Origin: JAJDFU01 sp964641965
GTDB taxonomy: Bacteria > Bacteroidota > Bacteroidia > Chitinophagales > Saprospiraceae
Length of the DNA stretch: 64,000 nt
NCBI GenBank assembly: GCA_964641965.1
Contig: CAZXLD010000018.1
Coordinates: forward strand, 16,914 to 80,913
Reading direction: 5' to 3'
Position numbers and translations under genes: made by a program. Below, piece after piece: positions 50,550 through 60,087 of this stretch. Each line of letters begins with the position of its first letter. The stretch's first letter is position 1. The notes under the pieces are model-generated. The model saw only the letters and a list, made by a program, of their open reading frames with translations. It had not been told where the DNA came from and searched no databases.

Positions 50550-52568
50550 GTGACAAGCGACCTGCAGGCCTGTTTGGCTTCCAAACTGATTGGGAGTTTA
50601 CTTTCCATTGGGATAAGCCTCCTAATGGTTCCTGCTGTACAGGGGCAGCTGTTCCAATGGGACCAACCCGATCCTTACGTACAGGTTTTTGTTGAAACGG
50701 ACAATTTTGACACCACCTACCTTCAACAACTAGAAACCGGGATACAGTTGACTGCTTCGGATAGTCTACGCCTTACTCTGCTGAATGATCTGGGCTACTA
50801 CTGGCATACTCGAAACCTGGATACGGCCGATCGAGTTACTCGGGAAGGTTTAGCGCTGGCCCGGCGAAGCGGAATACAGGTTCAGGAGGGTCGCCTTTTG
50901 ATCACCCTGGGCGCAGTCCTGCTGCGCGATGAAAAGTTGGATTCTGCCGAACTGGTGCTCCAACAAGCTGAAATGCTTGTACCCAAAGCGGATCTACCTT
51001 TTCTGCATACTCAACTCGGCTATGTCATGGAACGCCGCGGATTGCTGGACAAAGCTGCAGACGAAGCTATCCTCTCCCTCGAACTTGGCCGGGAGCTGCA
51101 TGATCAGAAAGCGATTGCGCTTGCCTATAGTGATCTTTCCAATCTATTCTGGAAACGAGGTAAGCAGGCAGAGGCCTTGGACTATGGGTTGCGATCGCTT
51201 GCCCTGTTTGAGCAGCGGGGCATTCAGGATTTGGACTATAATTTTACTATGTACGTTGTCGGGAATGTCTATCTCGCCCGTAAAGAGTACTCCAAAGCAC
51301 TCACCTATTATGAGGCAGCTATTGAGATGGCCGAACGCTATGGGTTTTACAATAACTTAAGCGACATCTACATTTCGCTGATCGACCTCCACACCGAGAA
51401 TGAACGCTATGAAGAAGCCTTGGAAGCATCCAAGGAAGCCATCCGTTATGCTGAGCTGTTAGATAATGCATTCCTGCTCATGCGTTCCTGGTTGTCCGTC
51501 GGCAAACTCTACAATCTATTGGAGCAGCCCCAAGAAGCTATAAAAAGCCTTACTACTTCATTGGAGATAGCTACTGCGGACTTTGGTGATGCCTTCTTTT
51601 TGTCCAAGGTCTATGAAGAATTGAGCAAAGCCTATGAAACATCCGGGCAATATCGACCTGCCTTAAGTGCCTTCCAGGAATACGATTCGCTAAAGGAACG
51701 TGTTTTTTCAGAACAGGCTGACCGCCGGATTGCCGAATTACAAACCGAGTTTGATCTGGCGCAGAAAGAAGCGGTCATCGAGTCCCAGCATGAGCAGTTG
51801 GTTCAGAAAAATAGACTTCAATTTGCTACCGTTGGATTCATTGTACTACTTGTGCTCTTGCTCTTGGGCGTTTACCGGAGCTTTGTGCGCAATAAGCGGA
51901 TGAACAAACAACTTGAGCGCCGGAATGAAGAAAAGGAACTCCTACTGAAAGAGATCCATCATCGGGTGAAAAATAATTTGGAGATCGTTTCCAGCTTGCT
52001 GGAATTACAGTATGCCCGGTTCAAAGATCCAAGTGTGCAGGATGCCATGCAACTAAGTAAAAATCGGGTCCGTTCGATGGGGATCATCCACCAAAAACTC
52101 TATCAGGGTAAAACCCTTTCTTCTATTGAGATGAGAGATTATTTCATTAATCTGGGAGAAAATATTCTCGACTCCTTCGAGGCCGCCGATCGTATTGAGA
52201 TCGAATACGATATGCCTCAATTGGAAATGGATATTGAAACAGCTGTTCCGGTCGGCCTAATTGTGAATGAGTGGCTCACCAACAGTTTGAAATACGCCTT
52301 CCCGAGTGAAAAAAAAGGCCGTATCCAAATTCGCTTGACCCTTTCTCCCAGGGAAGATTTAATTTTAGAAGTTTCTGATGATGGGGTGGGAAAATGGAAA
52401 AGTGATCCTGCTCCTCACAAAGAAGGGTTTGGAACCCATTTGGTCAATTTGTTGGTTCGGCAGCTGGATGGGCAACTCAAGGAAGTAGATGCCTTAGGAA
52501 CGGCATACCGGTTAGAGTTTCCAGCGGATAAACGCACCAAACAATTGGTAGCTGCTCTGGAGAATTAA
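50550..52568 (+). CDS. TPR sensor histidine kinase (HisKA_2 type)
   Basis: A 672-residue membrane kinase. After a signal-like segment (LIGSLLSIGISLLMVPAVQG), residues ~60-400 hold six or seven TPR repeats, probably periplasmic. One transmembrane helix lies near residue 435 (FATVGFIVLLVLLLLGVY). The kinase core starts at EIHHRVKNNLEIVSSLLELQ (phospho-His470), the HisKA_2/HWE-like form. The ATPase follows with NEWLTNSLKYAF (N box), SDDGVGK (G1) and GFGTHLVNLL (G2). The start is GTG. No response regulator is next to it; the ECF sigma gene lies 200 bases downstream. Partner unknown. Confidence 0.92.
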   Translation: MTSDLQACLASKLIGSLLSIGISLLMVPAVQGQLFQWDQPDPYVQVFVETDNFDTTYLQQLETGIQLTASDSLRLTLLNDLGYYWHTRNLDTADRVTREGLALARRSGIQVQEGRLLITLGAVLLRDEKLDSAELVLQQAEMLVPKADLPFLHTQLGYVMERRGLLDKAADEAILSLELGRELHDQKAIALAYSDLSNLFWKRGKQAEALDYGLRSLALFEQRGIQDLDYNFTMYVVGNVYLARKEYSKALTYYEAAIEMAERYGFYNNLSDIYISLIDLHTENERYEEALEASKEAIRYAELLDNAFLLMRSWLSVGKLYNLLEQPQEAIKSLTTSLEIATADFGDAFFLSKVYEELSKAYETSGQYRPALSAFQEYDSLKERVFSEQADRRIAELQTEFDLAQKEAVIESQHEQLVQKNRLQFATVGFIVLLVLLLLGVYRSFVRNKRMNKQLERRNEEKELLLKEIHHRVKNNLEIVSSLLELQYARFKDPSVQDAMQLSKNRVRSMGIIHQKLYQGKTLSSIEMRDYFINLGENILDSFEAADRIEIEYDMPQLEMDIETAVPVGLIVNEWLTNSLKYAFPSEKKGRIQIRLTLSPREDLILEVSDDGVGKWKSDPAPHKEGFGTHLVNLLVRQLDGQLKEVDALGTAYRLEFPADKRTKQLVAALEN

Positions 52569-52768
52569 GGAATGAAGAGCGTAACCTGTAAAAGAAGACC
52601 CTTATTCTTTGAGCGAGCGTCAAATTTATCGAGCGCATTAGATTTAGTGTTCTTCTGATTTTCAAAAACGGCGTATTGGGTATAAAAAATGGGGGTCCTC
52701 ATAAAATAGATAGAAGAAACCTAACGTACTATTGCCTAACCACCACCGATTAGGAAGCCCATATTCTT

Positions 52769-53272
52769 ATGCCCAAGCATGTTTGTGAAGAGAATACTTT
52801 TCGAGAGCTGTTCAATTCTTTGGCAGGGGCGCTTCGTAATTTCATGTATTACAAGTCAGGAGACCTCCAGCAAGCTGAGGACCTAACCCAGGAAGCCTTT
52901 CTACGGCTTTGGCGATCGTGTGCCAAAGTAGCCCCTGAAAAGGCCAAGAGTTTCTTGTATACGGTTGCCAACAATTTATTCCTTGACCAGGTCAAACACC
53001 GGAAGGTGGGGCTCGCTTTTGAAAAAAATGAAACGCAGCCTTACCTCGCGGAAGACCCAAGCTTTCTGTATGAGGAAGAAGAGTTTCGACTTCGACTTGA
53101 ACAAGCGATCGGGGAACTGCCGGAGAAAAGCAGAGTCGTATTTTTGATGAATCGCATGGAACAACTCACCTATCAGGAAATAGCTGACCGATTGGGTATT
53201 AGTAAGAAGGCTGTGGAAAAGCGTATGCACAAGGCATTGGTAGAATTAAGAAAGTTAACGGATAAGATCTGA
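52769..53272 (+). CDS. ECF-family RNA polymerase sigma factor
   Basis: A 167-residue sigma-70 factor of the extracytoplasmic-function type. Region 2 is seen in LTQEAFLRLWRSCAKVAPEKAKSFLYTVANNLFLDQVKHRK and region 4 in LPEKSRVVFLMNRMEQLTYQEIADRLGISKKAVEKRMHKALVELRK. It is followed by fecR and an STN-type TonB receptor, the standard three-gene surface-signalling arrangement. The receptor's STN domain, FecR and the sigma factor would pass the signal of an occupied receptor to transcription. Confidence 0.96.
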   Translation: MPKHVCEENTFRELFNSLAGALRNFMYYKSGDLQQAEDLTQEAFLRLWRSCAKVAPEKAKSFLYTVANNLFLDQVKHRKVGLAFEKNETQPYLAEDPSFLYEEEEFRLRLEQAIGELPEKSRVVFLMNRMEQLTYQEIADRLGISKKAVEKRMHKALVELRKLTDKI

Positions 53273-53373
53273 GATGGAAGGGAGGGTAATGGCATGGAAA
53301 TTCGTTGTAGTAATAAGCTTGGCAAGAATCCGGTATTCTGCCCGCTTTACTGTAGCAAATGAGGTAGGTAAAT

Positions 53374-54291
53374 ATGAATGAACCATTTAAAGATGAAACC
53401 TTATTAGCCCGTTGGCTGAGCGGGGAGCTTACTACCGAGGAACGGCAGCAGGTAGAAGCTCATCCTGATTTTGCCCAATGGGAAAGGATCATTCGGGAAG
53501 CCGACCGATTAAAACTTCCGCCGTACGATGAAGAAAAGGCTTGGCAGGGGTTACAATCCAAACAACAAGGACAACAACACCGGATTCGACAAATGCGAAT
53601 ACTCCGTATTGCCGGCGGGATTGCAGCTGCCGTAGCTGTGCTGATTGTGCTATACCTGCTCTTTCCCAGAACGGAACATTTGATCGTACCCGCTGGTGAG
53701 CAGCTAGCATTCACATTTCCAGACGGTTCGTCGGTGGTATTGAACGCCGGTTCTTCTTTGCGTTTCACCCCTGGGCAGTGGAGGCGGATTCGAAGGGTCA
53801 CCTTGAATGGGGAGGCTTTTTTTGAGGTAGTTTCCGGCAGTCCCTTTGAAGTGAATACCGAGCAAGGGATCGTGCGGGTGTTGGGTACTTCCTTTAATGT
53901 ATTTTCCAGGGATAAAGCCTTTCGGGTGGCCTGTTTCGAAGGAACGGTTGAAACCCGCTCGACGGCTAACGATCCGGAGCCTGAAGTGCTGCAAGCCGGG
54001 GATGGGGTACTGTACAATGGAATAGCCAAACGTCGGCTGGATCAACCATTGCAAGAACGGCCAGATTGGTTATTGGGTGAGATAAGCTATACCGATACCC
54101 CCTTAACCGAAGTTTTTCAAGAAGCTGAACGGCAATTCGGTATAAAAATTGACTATAACGGGCCAAACCTGAATTATAATGGCCCTCTTTCCCTTAAAGA
54201 TCCAAATCTTGCCCTTCGGGTCGTTTGCGAATCCATGAATTTATCCTTTACATTTATTTCAGATAAAGAAGTACAGATCGTGGCGCAATAG
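53374..54291 (+). CDS. FecR-type anti-sigma factor
   Basis: A 305-residue inner-membrane regulator. The cytoplasmic N-terminus (LLARWLSGELTTEERQQVEAH) binds the sigma factor, a transmembrane helix lies at ~75-95 (IAGGIAAAVAVLIVLYLLF), and the periplasmic FecR domain follows (TFPDGSSVVLNAGSSLRF, GEAFFEVVSG.PFEV, VRVLGTSFNVFS). The C-terminal DUF4974-like part (YTDTPLTEVFQEAERQFGIKI) contacts the receptor STN domain. It lies 101 bases after the sigma gene and five bases before the receptor gene. Confidence 0.95.
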   Translation: MNEPFKDETLLARWLSGELTTEERQQVEAHPDFAQWERIIREADRLKLPPYDEEKAWQGLQSKQQGQQHRIRQMRILRIAGGIAAAVAVLIVLYLLFPRTEHLIVPAGEQLAFTFPDGSSVVLNAGSSLRFTPGQWRRIRRVTLNGEAFFEVVSGSPFEVNTEQGIVRVLGTSFNVFSRDKAFRVACFEGTVETRSTANDPEPEVLQAGDGVLYNGIAKRRLDQPLQERPDWLLGEISYTDTPLTEVFQEAERQFGIKIDYNGPNLNYNGPLSLKDPNLALRVVCESMNLSFTFISDKEVQIVAQ

Positions 54292-54296
54292 TTGGC

Positions 54297-56963
54297 ATGC
54301 GAAGAAGGGGTTTAAATCTTTTACATGGATTCCTGCTGGGAGTATTTCCTTTGATGTTGTTTGGTCAGCAGGAAGGGCAGGTCCAGTATGCATGTGAAGA
54401 CCGACAGTTGGAACTAGTGCTCAAAGATTGGGAACAGCGTTATGATCTGGCCTTTGCCTTTGAATCCGGGATACTCGACCAAAAACGCATCTCCATCAAG
54501 CTGGAAGGCCTTCCTATTCGTCTGGCTTTAGAGCAACTTTTTCGAAATACAGCCTTGTCCTTTCAGGTGCTTGAGGAGCGGTATGTCCTGATTAAAAATG
54601 CGGCCCCTGCGCCTGTTTACAAGGAGCTGTGTGGTGTCGTGATTGATGGCCAAACCAGCGAACCACTTCCCTTTGCCTCTATCGTTTTGATCGGCAAGAG
54701 CAAAGGTACTCAAACCGATACGTCTGGCCGTTTCTCGTTCCAGCTCCTACCTGAGGAACTCACTGATCTTGAGATTTCCTATATAGGCTATCAAAAGCAA
54801 GTCCTTGCTACAGGCCAAATAACTAAAGGAGCTTGCCCTACTATAAGCTTGCAACCCGCTGTGCTGGATATCCCCGAAGTCGTTATCAAAGATTTTACAG
54901 TGGATATGTTGGACTTGGATGCTTCACCGGAAAGTCGAATCCGTTTTCGCCCGGAGAAGATTCCCACCTTGCCAGGATGGGGCGAGCCGGATGTGCTGCG
55001 TTCGCTTCAACTGCTTCCGGGCATCAGCACGGTGGATGAATCTGCTGCCAATCTCAATATCCGTGGGGGCACGCCCGATCAGAATTTACTGTTGTTGGAT
55101 GGGATTCCCATCTACCATGCCGGTCATTTCTTCGGTCTGTATTCCGCTTTCAACCCCTTTGCGGTGCAACAGGTAGATGTGTATAGAGGAGGCTTTGGCG
55201 CTCGTTATGGAGGCAGGATCTCTGGTATTATTGATATTCAAGGCAAACCAAGCCAAACGGAACAGGTGGAGATTGGTACCGGATTGAATTTGATAAGTGC
55301 ACAAGTGTTTGCAGAGTTTCCATTGATCAAAAACAAAATGAGCCTGATGGTTGCTGCCCGGCGGTCTTACACGGATATCATTCGAAGTAATACTTTCCAA
55401 AGCCTGTTCAACAGAGCTTCTCAGAGAGGTCGCCTTTTCGAAAATAAACTTGAGCAGTCCTTCGGCGCAGCTATAAACGTAGACCCCAATTTTCACTTCT
55501 CCGACTATCATGGAAAATGGACCTGGCAAGCTTCGGATAAAGACCATATTTCAATAGCCGGTTACTATGGAGATGACCGATTTGATTATAACTACGAAGA
55601 AGAATACGTGGATTATGCTACCCGTGACGATCTGGATTTGACGAATTGGGGCATGAGCGCTCAATACCATCGCAAGTGGGACAGCCATTGGGAAACCAAC
55701 GCTAAACTGACCTATAGTCGCTTCCTCAATAATTACCTCTTTCAGATTAGTTTTCTCGAAAACGATAATCCCTTCAACGGGCAATTTGGGCATGTTAATC
55801 GACTGTCTGATCTGACGTTTCTCCTTGAGCAATCGTGGACGCCAAATGAATACCAAAAACTGCAAGTCGGTTGGCAGTATTCCAATCAGAAAACTGAATT
55901 TAGGAGCTGGGAACAGGAACGCAACAGTAAGCGGGAGTCCAGCCAAGAGGGGCTGATTCCTCAAACGCATTCGTTCTATTTGGAATACAACGGGAAGCTC
56001 ACTGACAAATTGGGAGCGAATATTGGTATTCGTTTGGATGGCTTCCGGAATCATCATCAGGATGGGGCTTTACTGCGCAATGAGCGCGCCTGGCAGCCTC
56101 GACTTGGGTTGGTTTGGCGACCTATCGATCCCGATTTTCAATTGAAGGGGCAGTTTGGCATATATCGCCAGTTTATTTACCAAATTCCTGCTGATTATAA
56201 CAGCCTGGGTGCCGGAGAACAGCTTTGGGTGACTGCCGACGACTATTTCCCTGCGCCTTATTCCTCTCAGTGGAGCATTGGGTTTGCGATCCATAAGCCC
56301 AAATTTCTGCTGGATGTAGACTTTTACCAACGAAAAACGACCAACCTTACCTCCTGGAAATTAGAACTGGAGGACGACTTTGAAAATCCTTTTACGCAGA
56401 GCGGAGCTTCTTTCGCCCGTGGCCTCGATATATTGCTCAAGAACAGATGGCAAAAATACAACATCTGGTGGGCCTATTCTTTGGGCCGAGTTGAGGACCG
56501 CTACCCGGATTTAAATAACGATGCCTTTTTCCCAGCATCCCAGGATCAACGGCACCGATTCACCTGGACCCACATGCTGGCCTTACCCAAGTGGGATTTT
56601 TCTGTGAGTTGGAATTTTGCTTCCGGGAAGCCATTTACCGTACCTTTGGCCGCAGAAGCAGAATGGGACCCGGAAGATGAATTTCTGTATTATTCATTTA
56701 TTTATGAGCAACCCAATAATGACCGCTTACCAGCTTATCACCGACTTGATTTGTCGGCCAACTATAAGTTTTCCCGGCCCAAATGGAGAGGCAAAGTAGG
56801 TCTGTCCATTTTCAACCTGTATAATCGGGTCAATTATTTAGATATCGATTTTTTGATCTTTGGACCGGATTTGGAGGAGGGAGAAACGGAGCCCGAAATG
56901 GTCATTCTACCCCGTCAGCTGCTCAGTCTTACCCCCAATGTGTTTGTAGAGTTGGAATGGTAG
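54297..56963 (+). CDS. TonB-dependent outer-membrane receptor with STN domain
   Basis: An 888-residue outer-membrane transducer/transporter. After the signal peptide, residues ~30-97 are a secretin/TonB short N-terminal (STN) domain, which signals to FecR. Residues ~110-195 are a CarboxypepD_reg-like beta-sandwich (GVVIDGQTSEPLPFASIVLIG). The plug includes VLRSLQLLPGISTVDESAANLNIRGGTPDQNLLLLDGIPIY, and a beta-barrel follows. No SusD-type lipoprotein is adjacent, so this is a stand-alone receptor and not a glycan PUL pair. Ligand unknown. A heptanucleotide array begins one base after the stop. Confidence 0.94.
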   Translation: MRRRGLNLLHGFLLGVFPLMLFGQQEGQVQYACEDRQLELVLKDWEQRYDLAFAFESGILDQKRISIKLEGLPIRLALEQLFRNTALSFQVLEERYVLIKNAAPAPVYKELCGVVIDGQTSEPLPFASIVLIGKSKGTQTDTSGRFSFQLLPEELTDLEISYIGYQKQVLATGQITKGACPTISLQPAVLDIPEVVIKDFTVDMLDLDASPESRIRFRPEKIPTLPGWGEPDVLRSLQLLPGISTVDESAANLNIRGGTPDQNLLLLDGIPIYHAGHFFGLYSAFNPFAVQQVDVYRGGFGARYGGRISGIIDIQGKPSQTEQVEIGTGLNLISAQVFAEFPLIKNKMSLMVAARRSYTDIIRSNTFQSLFNRASQRGRLFENKLEQSFGAAINVDPNFHFSDYHGKWTWQASDKDHISIAGYYGDDRFDYNYEEEYVDYATRDDLDLTNWGMSAQYHRKWDSHWETNAKLTYSRFLNNYLFQISFLENDNPFNGQFGHVNRLSDLTFLLEQSWTPNEYQKLQVGWQYSNQKTEFRSWEQERNSKRESSQEGLIPQTHSFYLEYNGKLTDKLGANIGIRLDGFRNHHQDGALLRNERAWQPRLGLVWRPIDPDFQLKGQFGIYRQFIYQIPADYNSLGAGEQLWVTADDYFPAPYSSQWSIGFAIHKPKFLLDVDFYQRKTTNLTSWKLELEDDFENPFTQSGASFARGLDILLKNRWQKYNIWWAYSLGRVEDRYPDLNNDAFFPASQDQRHRFTWTHMLALPKWDFSVSWNFASGKPFTVPLAAEAEWDPEDEFLYYSFIYEQPNNDRLPAYHRLDLSANYKFSRPKWRGKVGLSIFNLYNRVNYLDIDFLIFGPDLEEGETEPEMVILPRQLLSLTPNVFVELEW

Positions 56964-56964
56964 G

Positions 56965-57006
56965 GAGTTATGAATGAAGAATGTTGATTTATGATTGTTG
57001 ATTTTT
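56965..57006. repeat. Heptanucleotide array, 6 units of GAKTKWT type
   Basis: Six gap-free 7-base units (GAGTTAT, GAATGAA, GAATGTT, GATTTAT, GATTGTT, GATTTTT), 42 bp, begin one base after the TonB-receptor stop and end 16 bases before the GNAT gene. Same unit number and length as the array at 24833. Confidence 0.72.
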
Positions 57007-57022
57007 ATTCATTGGGTCAGGT

Positions 57023-57562
57023 ATGTCATTCGTAATCCGACAAGAGGAGCCGGCTGATTTCGAGCGAATCCGTACGATTTTGACGCTTGCTTTCGCCATG
57101 GATTCGCCTGGTACTCCATCCGAACCCAAGCTGGTGGACCGCTTGCGAAAAGGTGCTCAATTTATTCCGGAACTCGCCCTGGTTGCACAGGTAGAAGGTC
57201 AGGTGGTTGGCCATATATTGTTTACTCCAATTCAAATAGTAAATCAAAGTGATTCTTTCCCGTCCTTGGCGTTGGCACCAGTTGTTATTCATCCGGATTG
57301 GCAGCGCAAGGGGATTGGAACAGGTTTGATTCGGGAAGGTCACAGGCGTGCAAAACAGATGGGGTTTTCATCGGTGGTGCTGGTCGGCCATGCTGAATAT
57401 TACCCGCGCCTGGGTTACCGGAAGGCCGATCAATTCCAGATTACGGTTCCATTTGAGGTACCCCCTGAAGCAGTAATGGCAATTGAATTGACAGAAGGAG
57501 GGCTAGGCGATGTGCATGGGAGGGTACAGTATCCGGCTGAATTTTTTGGTGAAGCTGGTTAA
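57023..57562 (+). CDS. GNAT-family N-acetyltransferase (YhbS-like)
   Basis: A 179-residue acyl-CoA-dependent acetyltransferase. Motif A is complete: LALAPVVIHPDWQRKGIGTGLIREG with the CoA-binding Q-R-K-G-I-G loop. The opening IRQEEPADFERIRTILTLAF and the later VLVGHAEYYPRLGYRKA match the YhbS-type subgroup. The acceptor substrate cannot be predicted. Stands behind the TonB receptor across a heptanucleotide array; no operon evidence. Confidence 0.9.
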   Translation: MSFVIRQEEPADFERIRTILTLAFAMDSPGTPSEPKLVDRLRKGAQFIPELALVAQVEGQVVGHILFTPIQIVNQSDSFPSLALAPVVIHPDWQRKGIGTGLIREGHRRAKQMGFSSVVLVGHAEYYPRLGYRKADQFQITVPFEVPPEAVMAIELTEGGLGDVHGRVQYPAEFFGEAG

Positions 57563-57600
57563 ATGATATCTTCCGGCAGGATTAAAAAAGAACTTTCAAT

Positions 57601-58518
57601 ATGGGTGTGCGAAATTTGTGTTTCACCGTTTGTTGTTTATTAAGTCACTTCGTAATGGGTCAATCGTTTGACGATTATATGCATGCGGCTGACTCTTTGT
57701 ATGAAGCCAAGGAATATGAAGCCTCAGGCGTGGCTTTTGATTCTGCCTTTGCGCTGCGGGAAGGGCGAGCCAGTCAATATTACAATGCCGCTTGTTCATG
57801 GGCGCTGGTTGGGCAGAATGCGCAAGCGCTTCGCTATCTGAAAACTGCCGCTGACAAGGGCTGGTACAATCTGGAATGGATGAAGCGGGACGAAGATCTT
57901 CAGGGTATTCAAGGCCTTCCCGGTTGGCGCCAAATCTTGGAGCAGGTACAGGCCAACCTGGACGAGTTTGAAAAAGACTTCAATAAACCTTTGAAAGAAC
58001 AGTTGGAATTGATCTACGTCCGGGACCAAACCCTTCGTCAACTATTGGAAACGGTAGAAGAAACCTATGGCAATAATTCACCGGAGATGGCTTATTTCTG
58101 GTACCTCATTTCCAAAGAGGACAGCCTGAACGAAAAAGAAGTGGTTCAAATTATTGAGGACAATGGATGGCTAGGCCAAAGTGAAGTAGGTGGAAAGGCG
58201 AATACGGCATTGTGGTTGGTGATCCAGCATGCCGATGTGGAACTTCAAGAAAAATATTTACCCCTTTTAAAGGCTTCTGTTAAAAAAGGAGAATCCCAGG
58301 GAAGTCATCTGGCACTATTGGAAGACCGGATATTGATGTACCAGGGTAAACCTCAGATCTACGGTTCACAGATAGTATTGGATCAGGAAACCGGGCAATG
58401 GAAATTGTACGACCTAGAAAATCCGGACCAAGTAGATGAACGCAGGAAGGAAGTTGGCCTGGGCCCATTGAAGGAGTACCTGGATCAAATGGGGGTGGAA
58501 TGGAATAAGGAAAAGTAA
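57601..58518 (+). CDS. Secreted TPR-like protein of unknown function
   Basis: A 305-residue protein with a signal peptide (CFTVCCLLSHFVMGQ). Residues ~25-110 have the pattern of a short TPR unit (YEAKEYEASGVAFDSAFALREG, YYNAACSWALVGQNAQALRYLKTAADKGW). The second half (LIYVRDQTLRQLLETVEETYG...MAYFWYLI) resembles a module often found in Bacteroidota proteins of unknown function that begins LxxIyxxDQxxR. No enzymatic residues assigned. A long A/T-rich hairpin covers its stop codon. Confidence 0.8.
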   Translation: MGVRNLCFTVCCLLSHFVMGQSFDDYMHAADSLYEAKEYEASGVAFDSAFALREGRASQYYNAACSWALVGQNAQALRYLKTAADKGWYNLEWMKRDEDLQGIQGLPGWRQILEQVQANLDEFEKDFNKPLKEQLELIYVRDQTLRQLLETVEETYGNNSPEMAYFWYLISKEDSLNEKEVVQIIEDNGWLGQSEVGGKANTALWLVIQHADVELQEKYLPLLKASVKKGESQGSHLALLEDRILMYQGKPQIYGSQIVLDQETGQWKLYDLENPDQVDERRKEVGLGPLKEYLDQMGVEWNKEK

Positions 58519-58559
58519 AAAAGAAAATAACTATTTAAGTTATTGATTTTCATTTTACT
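58514..58559 (+). terminator. A/T-rich hairpin at the gene end
   Basis: AGTAAAA..GAAAATAAC pairs with GTTATT.ATTTTC.TTTTACT (with one-base bulges) around a TATTTAA loop, spanning the stop codon of the TPR-like gene. There is no separate T-run, so it is a weak terminator candidate. Confidence 0.4.
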
Positions 58560-58711
58560 GTACATCGGAGAAAGTGCTTTTTATTTAATTAAGGCCTACT
58601 AACGCTACTTAACTGGAATACATTAATGTATATGCTATCTCTCTCTTTGTGCCCTTTTCGCTGCATCCTATCCAAGGAATGCTTAAATTCCATAGTTTAG
58701 GCGGCTATTCT

Positions 58712-59533
58712 ATGAAAATCACCTTTTACGGGGTTAGAGGATCATTGCCTGTTTGTAAACGGGAATTCACTCGATACGGAGGGAACACCTCCTCTATGTT
58801 ATACGAGTTCGATAACGGTTCTTTGGGCATATTGGATGCGGGCACCGGAATTGTTCAGTTGGGTAAGGATTTGATCAAGCGGAACATAATCGATAAAGAG
58901 ATCTGGATCGCATTTACCCATTTCCATTGGGATCATATTCAAGGATTTCCCTTTTTTCGGCCGGCTTATGATCCCAAATTGATCATTCGAATGTTAGCCA
59001 TCGGGCAGGAGCGAAAGAATATGAATATTCGTAGCCTGTTTGAGGTGCAAATGCAATCCACCTTTTTTCCCGTACCCCTTGGGAAAATGGGAGCTAAGTT
59101 TATGTTCGAATACATGAATTACCACGAATTGGAATGGCAGGGTCACCAAATTATTATCCGGAAACACAATCATCCCGGAATGGCCTACAGCTTTCGGTTC
59201 AATTTGCCGAACAACCGATCTTTCGCCGTCTGTACGGACATTGAGCATAATGGAGCACTGGATCGCGATATTATAGACCTGGTTCGGGGTGTGGATGTCC
59301 TAATTCACGACGGACAATTTACGCCAGAAGAATTAGCGAAGAAAAAAGGTTGGGGTCACAGCAGCTGGCGGCAATGTACCGATCTGGCTGGCCTGGCTCA
59401 GGTTAAACAATTGTATATTACCCATCACGATCCGGATCACGATGACGATTTTCTGGATCAAATTGAATTAGAAAGTCGCAATGCTTTTCCCAATACACTA
59501 TTAGCACGGGAAGGCATGGAAATAACGCTCTGA
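58712..59533 (+). CDS. Metallo-beta-lactamase-fold hydrolase
   Basis: A 273-residue metal hydrolase of the MBL fold. It begins with KITFYGVRGSLPV, as in a group of phosphodiesterase-like MBL proteins, and carries the zinc motif H-x-H-x-D-H in THFHWDHIQG. Further ligands lie in HNHPGMAYSFRF, VCTDIEHN and the terminal YITHHDPDHDD. ATG 58712 matches the family start; the frame extends upstream to 58649 without conserved sequence. Two bases separate it from the next GNAT gene, so they are co-transcribed. Substrate unknown, possibly a phosphodiester. Confidence 0.88.
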   Translation: MKITFYGVRGSLPVCKREFTRYGGNTSSMLYEFDNGSLGILDAGTGIVQLGKDLIKRNIIDKEIWIAFTHFHWDHIQGFPFFRPAYDPKLIIRMLAIGQERKNMNIRSLFEVQMQSTFFPVPLGKMGAKFMFEYMNYHELEWQGHQIIIRKHNHPGMAYSFRFNLPNNRSFAVCTDIEHNGALDRDIIDLVRGVDVLIHDGQFTPEELAKKKGWGHSSWRQCTDLAGLAQVKQLYITHHDPDHDDDFLDQIELESRNAFPNTLLAREGMEITL

Positions 59534-59535
59534 AG

Positions 59536-60078
59536 ATGATCCGATTTAGGGATGGCATTCCGTCAGAAGCAGAATCCATCGGTCTATTGCATGCCAGGTC
59601 TTGGCAAGTTCATTATAAAGGAATTTTGACGCCCAAATTTTTGGATGGTCCGGTCCTCGAGGATCGGCAAACACTTTGGGAAAAACGGCTTCAACACCTT
59701 AGCACAAGCAAAAAATTGATTGTTGCTTTGCAGGACCATGTATTGGTTGGCATGGCATACACTCATTTACATGCAGATTCAAAGTGGGGCAGCTTGCTGG
59801 ATAATCTCCATGTAGCACCGGAGTCCAAAGGGAAAGGTATTGGTCGAGCCTTATTTTGGCATAGCTGGAAATGGGTAGCGGATGCTGGGTCTACCGCACC
59901 TTTTTGGCTCTGGGTATTGGAAGAGAATACGCAGGCCATCGGATTTTATGAGCGCCTGGGTGGTCAAGCTGTCGAACGCACAATTCACCCCTTGCCCGAT
60001 GGTGGGCAGGCTTGGGTACTACGTTACGTTTGGGAAAAATCTTTTTCCATTTCGGCCTTTCAAAAAGCTACTCGTTAA
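59536..60078 (+). CDS. GNAT-family N-acetyltransferase (RimI-like)
   Basis: A 180-residue acetyltransferase. Motif A is LDNLHVAPESKGKGIGRALFWHS with the GKGIGRA CoA loop; the C-terminal part FWLWVLEENTQAIGFYERLGGQAVERT contains the usual N-x-x-A-I-x-F-Y-E-R-L-G motif. The start is two bases after the MBL-fold hydrolase stop and the next gene, cutC, follows after nine bases, so the three form one unit. Acceptor unknown. Confidence 0.9.
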   Translation: MIRFRDGIPSEAESIGLLHARSWQVHYKGILTPKFLDGPVLEDRQTLWEKRLQHLSTSKKLIVALQDHVLVGMAYTHLHADSKWGSLLDNLHVAPESKGKGIGRALFWHSWKWVADAGSTAPFWLWVLEENTQAIGFYERLGGQAVERTIHPLPDGGQAWVLRYVWEKSFSISAFQKATR

Positions 60079-60087
60079 AATTGGATT

